From assembly GCF_029227915.1 (NCBI RefSeq), contig NC_079888.1, forward strand, positions 9,903,001 through 9,967,000: a DNA stretch of 64,000 nt, given 5' to 3'. Below the pieces are notes generated by a model. The model had not been told where the DNA came from and searched no databases. It was given only the letters and a program-made list of their open reading frames with translations. Made by a program: the position numbers and the translations under genes. Shown here in pieces: positions 57,701 to 64,000 of this stretch (positions are counted from its first letter, which is position 1; the number at the start of each line of letters is the position of its first letter). Origin of the DNA: Hydractinia symbiolongicarpus (lineage: Eukaryota; Cnidaria; Hydrozoa; Anthoathecata; Hydractiniidae).

Positions 57701-60386
57701 CTCGTCATATGGATATTTGCAACGAACAGGCCCGCTAAACGGATTCAATACACTTGCTGTGTAGCGCTTTTGCAAAGTGCCTTCTTCACAAAGAAGTTTG
57801 TACGTGGGTTGATTACCTCCATATTTTCCAATTATTACGCAAGGCAAACGTTTTAGATCAGATGCGTGGCGTAATTTCTTTGGTACAGCCAATGTTACGT
57901 GATCTCCATTTCTATAACAAGCCACCTTGATACGCTTTTCTTTGCTATATTTCTTTTGAATAAAAATGGCATTCTTAGCGACTTCTTCAGCAACAGTTTT
58001 CCTTATTTCCTTTCGCTCTGAGCAAGTAGTTTCGAAAGGTTCTTCATCTTCATCTTGTTCCATCGGATCTGGTGGTTGGTGCAATAAGAAATCTATATAC
58101 GGAGCAGTATTATCAGGTTCCGTATATGTTGTATCAACACTGGGAACAATGGTGCTTTCTTTGGTACCTATCATGTCAGCAACCATGCTTTCATCACAGG
58201 AATTAACATTTAAACCAAGCTGATGGAGGCCATTTGGTTTTTGTCCAAATACCACTTCATAGGGCGTCTTTTTAATGCTGCTAACGACAGTGCTATTCAG
58301 GACAACTATAAAGGTTAAAGAAATCATAGCATAAAGCAACATACATAGGATGTACAAAATATAAAAGGTACTGATGTAAAAAATTGACGTAAGACTACAT
58401 CTAAATTCAAACCCATTCTACTTTACTACTATGAACAAGTAATAAACCTAGAATAGGTATGTATTAACTCGTGCTTTCTTACACTGAATTTCTGGGAGCC
58501 ACTTTGCCCAACAACAACGATCACTGTGGCGCTCTTTTGCACTGATCATTGTTTGTATGGTGGCATTTCCCTGCTCGACCATACCTTGGGATTGCGAATG
58601 ACCAGGTGCTCCATGAACAAACGTAGTTTTTCCTGGCCAAATTACACAAACGCAATCCATAATATTGTTAACAAACTCCTTCCCGTTGTCCGAGTGTATA
58701 ATCTTTGGCAACCCAAAGAAGGAAAGGAATCTGTCAACAAATCTGTCTGCTGTTTCCTGCGCTGTCTTTCTTTCCAGAGGAAATAGCACACGATATTTCG
58801 AAAAATGATCAACTATGTGCCCAATAAAGTTGAACTTTCCGTCTGGTTTTGATTGCATGTCGATCAGATCAATCTATTAAAACAAATTGACTGATGCCTT
58901 ATTTTGTTACCTTTGCAAGTGTCTTAAAATTTGGCGTTCCTAAGTCTTACAAAATGCCTTAGGTTTTTTATAAAAATGGTATAAACCATGAGCTAAAGAA
59001 AACGGTAAATAAGAAGGAAGAGAAAATTTAACGCATAATTACTTGAATCCTCTGCGTAAACCTGATGATATGATTGGCTTTGATGGTGCCTTTTTTTAGT
59101 TGCACGGATTTTAATGCACATGTGACACACTTCTTTATGTAAAATTCAACAGCACTACATTGTCATACGTTCTGCTTATCTAAAAACAGACTCATTTAAA
59201 AACTAAAATAACACACGGTAATATCCAATGTAAATTATGCTGTTGCAAAACATTTTCATACCTGTTCAAATGTTTTTTTTACACCAGAGTGAAGAACTTT
59301 ACAATGCACTCTTTCTATTATCTCAAAGATTTGACAATCAGTTGCAACACGTTTAAAATTACCAAGGGGTGAGTTGCACTAAAATATACACAATTCTTAA
59401 CTAACTATATGATAAAAATAAGGCTAACAGATAACAAATAGAAATATGCCTCACCAAAAAACTTTGTTTGGGCCTTCAGACAGAAAATAAATATATAACA
59501 AAACCTAATTATATATATAACCTTTAAATTTCATACTGGCTAATTATCATAATCATTCTTGCATAAAAACTCAAATAACATATATATTGAACTAATAGAA
59601 GATCCAGACAGGATTTGCACCTGTATATTCATAAATGAACAGAATACCAACTAAAAGCTGGGCCATGAACAAAAAAATAGGTAATACGTAAATAACTTTA
59701 TATATAATTATTATTTTAACTATTTAAAAAATAATTATGTATCATCATTTATATAGCTAATTCATATATTTTACCTAAATATTATTAGGAAGCAATTATA
59801 ATTCTATTATTTTATACACAAATTTTAACTGAAAAAAGATATATAATACCTAAAACTCATTCTTACTCAAATATTCTACAGTCACATGCCTTGGCTTGTT
59901 GGAGACTGGTACACTTTTAATGAAAAACATGCTAGTTATAACAAATTCAGATTAATGTATTGTTTGTCTTAAGATGCAAAATCATCCATTGTCACACAAC
60001 AATTTATGGCTACACATAATAACATTATTTAACACAGTTTAGCTAAACACAAATATAAAACACAGTGAACATGCACCCCCCACCCCTAAGATAAACACAA
60101 TTGCATCTACAGAATTACATGCCACAAACTGAAATGCACGTACATTTTCCCCAGGCACACAAAGGATATCATGTAAATTGAGAGTTGGATAATTCATAAT
60201 GGCGAAGTTCTTTCTACGTACACGACGAATGATATGTGGTGGCGTATCTGAAGATCTTCCCTTCTTTAAAAAGCACACAATCATTCTATATGTATCTTCT
60301 GATATTATGGAAGAGTTCTTTTTTGACATTTCTATTTCCAACCATTCTTTTAATCTTTTATGTGTTTCTTGGCTTTCAGTTTCCAT
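54770..60386 (-). pseudogene. Ginger integrase gene with CXC, protease-like and PHD modules, 14 exons, two late stops
   Basis: Proposed exons on the minus strand: 60386-60144, 59913-59867, 59378-59262, 59179-59043, 58873-58483, 58305-56925, 56809-56645, 56574-56344, 56198-56127, 56039-55974, 55837-55772, 55651-55423, about 55395-55220 and 55141-54770; nearly all have GT and AG borders. METESQETHKRLKEWLE begins the KRBA2/SCAND3-type N-terminus. Exons 3-4 hold the H2C2 zinc finger (ERVHCKVLHSG, CVTCALKS). Exons 5-6 form the integrase core: HIVDHFSKYRVLFPL, PKIIHSDNGKEFVN, GHSQSQGMVEQGNATI, TPYEVVFGQKP. Exon 6 then has a CXC cysteine cluster (CRCKLSNCRTNQCRC) and NSCPVDTWLAVM, a Cys box; exon 8 has HAVTMNNVQHYTAKI, a His box. 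Exon 13 carries a PHD-like finger (CVTCSNTLNGRSISCDRC) broken by TAG, and exon 14 has a TAA after KPIID. The first twelve exons read open. Confidence 0.7.
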
Positions 60387-60829
60387 TGTTATGTCTAGGA
60401 CAATAGCTTTTAGATAAATAGGTGAACAGTACAAATCACTAGCTACCTAGCTACTGTATATAGTTAGCTGTACATTGCATTTTGTATCTTTTAAAACTTT
60501 ATGCTGAGTTAGCTAGCTAGCTCTAATACATGCTCTGCTACCTATCTAGCTAACTGTAAAACGAAGTCTATCAACTGCTGAACATTGTAACGTTGGCTAA
60601 TTATTTAGGTGGTCGAACAATCAATCACTGCTGATACAACTAAGAAACAAATAATAATAATATGTAGCTAGCTTACTGTCTGGACAAGCTTGCACATGGA
60701 TAGTGAAGAAGACGAAAAGAAACAAATTGCTTGACCCGTGGTGGTTGAGGCCGACCCGTTTTGACTATTCTCGATTATTCAATACCTCGGTCAATTTGGG
60801 GCAACGGATAACACGGGTCGGATCAGCAC

Positions 60830-61104
60830 TGAAGGGTCACAGTTCCATACAAAAAATTGAAAATTCCTTACAAAAAACTGAAACTTTTATAAAATCTCTC
60901 AAGGTTTTAGAAACGTTTTTGGAACTTCTACAAAAATTTTTGAACTTCTATAAAAAATTATAAAAACTTCTACAAATTGTTTTTGAAACTTTTATAACAC
61001 ATTTACGATGGACCCGAAGGGTCAAAATTTCAACGAATTTTTTTCAACTTTTCCGATATTTTTTTCAACTTTTCCGATATTATTTCTAAGAATTTTTTCT
61101 GAGA
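60830..61104. repeat. Spacer with CAACTTTTCCGATATT repeats
   Basis: Low-complexity AAAACTTCTA-type sequence, then TTTTTTTCAACTTTTCCGAT twice in tandem at about 61045-61085. The reverse complement of this unit makes up the array at 63600-63990. Confidence 0.6.
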
Positions 61105-61890
61105 ATTTTTTTTTGGCACATTGATGGATACGATAAACTTAAACCATTTGGATTCAGCATACATGGATGTCTTGATGGATTCTCAAGAAAGGTAATGTGG
61201 CTCGAAGTTGGACCTACAAATAAATTGCCGGAAATTGTGGCAAAGTATTACCTTGACACAGTTAAAAAAATTGGTGGTATTCCAATACAGATCAAAGCTG
61301 ATGATGGTACAGAGCATGCTTTGATTGAACCGATACACATACTTCTCAGAAACCTCGACGCTGACAATGAAGAGGCGATGGAATCATTTAGTATCATAAC
61401 ACCACCTCAAAACCAAAGGATAGAAGCTCACTGCTGGTCTATCTTACAGAGGGACAGAATATGATGGTGGCGAAGATTCTTAAGAGACATTTCTGACATG
61501 GATTTGTTTTCAAATGATGACCCGGTTTTAGTTGATTGTATTAGATTTTGTTTCATGGAATTAATTCGTAATGATCTTAATTCAATCAGGACTCAGTGGA
61601 ATTCGCACATAATCTCAAAAAGCCGCAACGCTGGACCGCGGGGAAGACCAGACAGTATGTTTTACTTGTCCCACCTTTTTGAAGCAGAAAACATGATCAT
61701 TAAAGTAGATGCAGCGGAGATAAATGAATTTTATTCGGATGTCACTGCAAATTTTTTAGATTATTCTGAAGAATTTCAAGATTGTGCTACCACATTTATG
61801 CATGAAGAAGGCAAAGGCTTGCCTCAAAATCCAACAGAAGCTTTAGACTTATATTTATTTCTACTTCAGAAAATTAATGAATATTCTTAG
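61105..61890 (+). pseudogene. DGYDKL-type integrase/transposase, one in-frame stop
   Basis: The frame opens before WHIDGYDKLKPFGFSIHGCL at 61114 and continues DGFSRKVMWLEV, KYYLDTVKKIGGIPIQIKAD (second acidic residue, DDGTEH), PPQNQRIEAHCWSIL (third acidic residue), to a TGA at 61462. The same frame goes on to 61890 with RRFLRDISDMDLFSNDDPVL, FCFMELIRNDLNSIRTQWNS and HIISKSRNAGPRGRPDSMFY. So only one stop interrupts about 258 codons. This is an integrase-fold transposase repeated in cnidarian genomes, homologous to the one in the long-TIR element at 21617-24513. The N-terminal helix-turn-helix is lost in the repeat upstream. Confidence 0.65.
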
Positions 61891-61984
61891 ATTTTTTTTG
61901 AAGGCAAAATAACATATTGAATCAGTTGAAAAGTATATTATCCTAACTCACTATCAATAATAACATACAATAACAACAGAGTAT

Positions 61985-63545
61985 CTAACATAATAACAAA
62001 CTGTTCGAAACTTCCTGCCAAAATGCAGTATATACGTCTCGCTTAATGCCGCTTCCAACTCCAATTTCTTTCTTTCCACGGAGATCAATAAACACATAGT
62101 CAATTTCGTCTGCAATGTTTACCTACAACAAGAAATCAAGCCATACAATTTAGTTTTAAATAGAAAGCATAATAGAAAATATTTTTGCTACTAGATTTAG
62201 GTTATTTCTGTATTTCTAACATTTTCTTACAAATGTGTAACAACATGTAATTGTTTATATTATACTAGCTTAACTAGCTTTGTGTATTTTGTGTATGCAG
62301 TGTTGCCTGAGGATGACTAAAACAACGGTTAAACATTGGGGAATATAAAATTGGATATAAGAATGTTAAATTTATATATACCTTGTTCTTCATATAATGA
62401 TTTAGTAAATCTGTTGAAAGTTTTGTGCGATGAATGTGGAAGGTATATTTCTTTATTTTTGGAGTAATTGGTTCAAAGTGTTCTACTCTTATTAATCTTA
62501 GCTCCTCCGAAGTTGCGGGATGCTCAAGATTACAAGAATTTGTATTTGCCTCATTTTTTTCCGGTGTGGGTGGAGCAGTAATTTCACCATTAAAAAGATC
62601 ATACGTGGTCAAGTCAGTGATATTACTTGGTAGTTCTTGTTGATTTTTTCTGGTCTGCAGACAATGATTCGTTAAATGCAGTATTTTGTACACAAACAAG
62701 GCAGCAATCTATGTAAGTGCAGCCACATACACATACACATATTTTTATTCTTTCTTGTGACAGAAAGAGCTGCATCAGATGAAACATCATTATTATTTTG
62801 TTGTGCTACATCATCACCATCATTATCACATTTTCCTGACAAATCATTACTGACAAAGTCATCATTGAAATTTGTTAATTCTGATTTTAGCACAAAGAAG
62901 ATTTTACTAAGTTGAAATCCTTTTTTTCTGACATCTCAAAGACATTCAATTCTTCATCTAACTCTGTCAATGTTGCATCACAAATTGATAATGTACATTC
63001 TAACGTGTTTTCTCCAAACGAATTCTTAAAACAATTGTCAAAAAATAAATACGGTCGACTTAGATGTATTTTTCTGCCTTTTACGGTCAATGTTTTTAGG
63101 AAATCCTTGCAAAAAGGGCGATTTTGCTTTTTTGAAAAATCTCTAGAGGGTTGCAACCTCTAACTATAGTAGAACCAGCTGTCATTAGACAAGAAATATC
63201 ATTACAGCCATCTGTTTTGTCACCTCATCATCAATTGATGTCTTTAAATGAGCTGGTTTCGTCGATTTCTAGAGATCTACAGGCACCACCTTGATTTACT
63301 CTTATAAGTTGGTAAGAGCTCAAAAATTCATTACGTCTGTACCACTTTATTTGCACTCGTTTTAAGTTCTGTTTTGTTGACACAGAGTTAGATTTACTCC
63401 TAATTTTGCTTAGTAGTCCACTAAGTCTTGTTTCGTTTATTTTGTCTTTTGCTTTCTGTTCCTTGTCCTCCATTTTTGTCTTTTTCTCATCTACTGCACG
63501 CTTTACAACGTCCTCTATCTTGTTTACAGATTGATAGCCCGGATA
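61985..63545 (-). pseudogene. HECT-like ubiquitin ligase relative (copy 2), C-terminally truncated
   Basis: On the minus strand a first part (63545-63250) has a charged VDEKKTKMEDKEQKAKDKIN and VQIKWYRRNEFLSSYQLIRV followed by NQGGACRSLEIDE, the RVQ-W...RxxxGGGTR block of the family. A second (63160-62890) reads SRPYLFFDNCFKNSFGENTL. A third (62699-62382) has RVEHFEPITPK and HIHRTKLSTDLLNHYMKNK; it ends at donor AAG|GTATAT and splices in frame to the next exon (acceptor GTTGTAG at 62123), DEIDYVFIDLRGKKEIGVG then RDVYTAFWQE, a HECT N-lobe-like strand. The sequence stops near 61985, so most of the HECT domain and its catalytic Cys are absent. It converges on the integrase gene. Confidence 0.5.
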
Positions 63546-63589
63546 ATCCGGAAAGGTACAAAACGGTATCCAGAATACAGAAACACGGA

Positions 63590-63990
63590 AAAAATAAAAA
63601 ATTGGCAGAGATAAAAAAGTCAAAGAAGTTGAAAGATTTCCAGAAAAGTTGAGAATATATCGGAAAAGTTGAAAAAAATATCGGAAAAGTTGAAAAAAAA
63701 TTTCGCAAAAGTTGGAAAAATTTTCGAAAAAGTTAAAAGAATTTCGGAAAAAATGAAAATATATCAGAAAAGTTGAAAAAGATATCGGAAAAGTTGAAAA
63801 AATTTCGGAAAATATTGAAATCAAAATGACCAACAATGACTATATTTATTAAACAATATATTTCGGAAATTTATTCCATCTTCAGGTCTAAAATATAAAA
63901 AACATATTCAGTAAAAACTGTTAAAAACATTAAAATAATAAAGATTTTTTATCATACATATCATATGAAAAGTTGAAAAAAATTCTTGGA
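63590..63990. repeat. Array of (AAAAGTTGAAAAAAATATCGG) type units
   Basis: About a dozen degenerate units of 20-24 bp, with core CGGAAAAGTTGAAAAA, interrupted at 63830-63960. They are the reverse complement of the short array at 61045-61085, so the two arrays bracket the integrase and HECT-like genes in inverted orientation. Confidence 0.7.
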
Positions 63991-64000
63991 AATCTTGACC

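Larger units (their letters stand above)
53566..60825 (-). mobile_element. Ginger-like DNA transposon, 7.3 kb
   Basis: The left end TGTTCCGACCCGTATTGACC and the reverse-complemented right end TGATCCGACCCGTGTTATCC continue to TTGCCCC and ATTGACCGA, about 32 of 40 positions identical. Both sides are flanked by GCAC (53562-53565 and 60826-60829). Ends in TG...CA, a 4-bp duplication and an integrase related to those of LTR elements, without RT or LTRs, define Ginger elements. A multi-exon gene fills the minus strand, and a 52-bp minisatellite lies near the left end. Confidence 0.8.

Noticed and set aside
59585-59670. tRNA-like stretch on the minus strand (T-arm-like ACAGGTGCAAATCCTGT)
   Set aside because: The T-arm folds, but no pairing 5' acceptor stem was found and the anticodon arm is poor. 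It lies in an intron of the Ginger gene and is probably chance or a decayed SINE.
63231-63836. 201-codon minus-strand frame rich in Phe and Ser
   Set aside because: Its first half translates the AAAAGTTG simple repeat; only the part below about 63545 resembles real coding sequence and is listed with the HECT-like gene.

Overview
This window reads as AT-rich animal DNA made almost entirely of transposable elements. Protein matches to families common in cnidarian genomes (HARBI1, ZMYM1-type hAT, THAP transposases, Ginger integrase, HECT-like multicopy genes, R2-type LINEs) suggest a cnidarian, probably a hydrozoan; this is inferred from memory of the families, not from a search. No conserved single-copy host gene, rRNA, functional tRNA or CRISPR array was recognised. 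All introns seen are small GT-AG introns.

Layout. 0-5.1 kb: a decayed transposase-like gene, then a PIF/Harbinger element (TTA target duplication) holding a HARBI1-like pseudogene, an antisense MADF gene and a nested LINE. 5.7-9.7 kb: a tRNA-type SINE, a 31-bp tandem array, a decayed HECT-like gene and a TTAA-flanked piggyBac-like MITE with G/C-only hairpins. 11-19.9 kb: truncated LINEs, including a long RT ORF with an embedded PHD-like finger. 20-28 kb: a THAP/DDE element split by a 2.9-kb long-TIR element, MADF and DDE remnants. 28-33 kb: a small spliced ORF and a hAT pseudogene broken by two LINE ends. 33-43 kb: stacked LINE copies. 43.5-46.65 kb: an ISL2EU-like THAP element with AT target duplication. 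47.8-53.2 kb: a nearly perfect hAT element with an uninterrupted spliced OTU-protease/transposase gene. 53.6-60.8 kb: a 7.3-kb Ginger-like element with GCAC target duplication and a multi-exon integrase/CXC/protease gene. 61-64 kb: convergent integrase and HECT-like genes between inverted simple-repeat arrays.

The thread through the window is a LINE family, called USP-LINE here. Eleven fragments, all on the minus strand between 11 and 48 kb, carry a reverse transcriptase with an FMDD site, a restriction-like endonuclease and, in the same reading frame downstream, a C19-type ubiquitin-specific protease. Their 3' ends share a short conserved hairpin and a recurring motif block. Together with the OTU protease on hAT, the cysteine-protease-like module on Ginger and two HECT-like ubiquitin ligase relatives, the window holds an unusual number of ubiquitin-pathway domains linked to mobile DNA.
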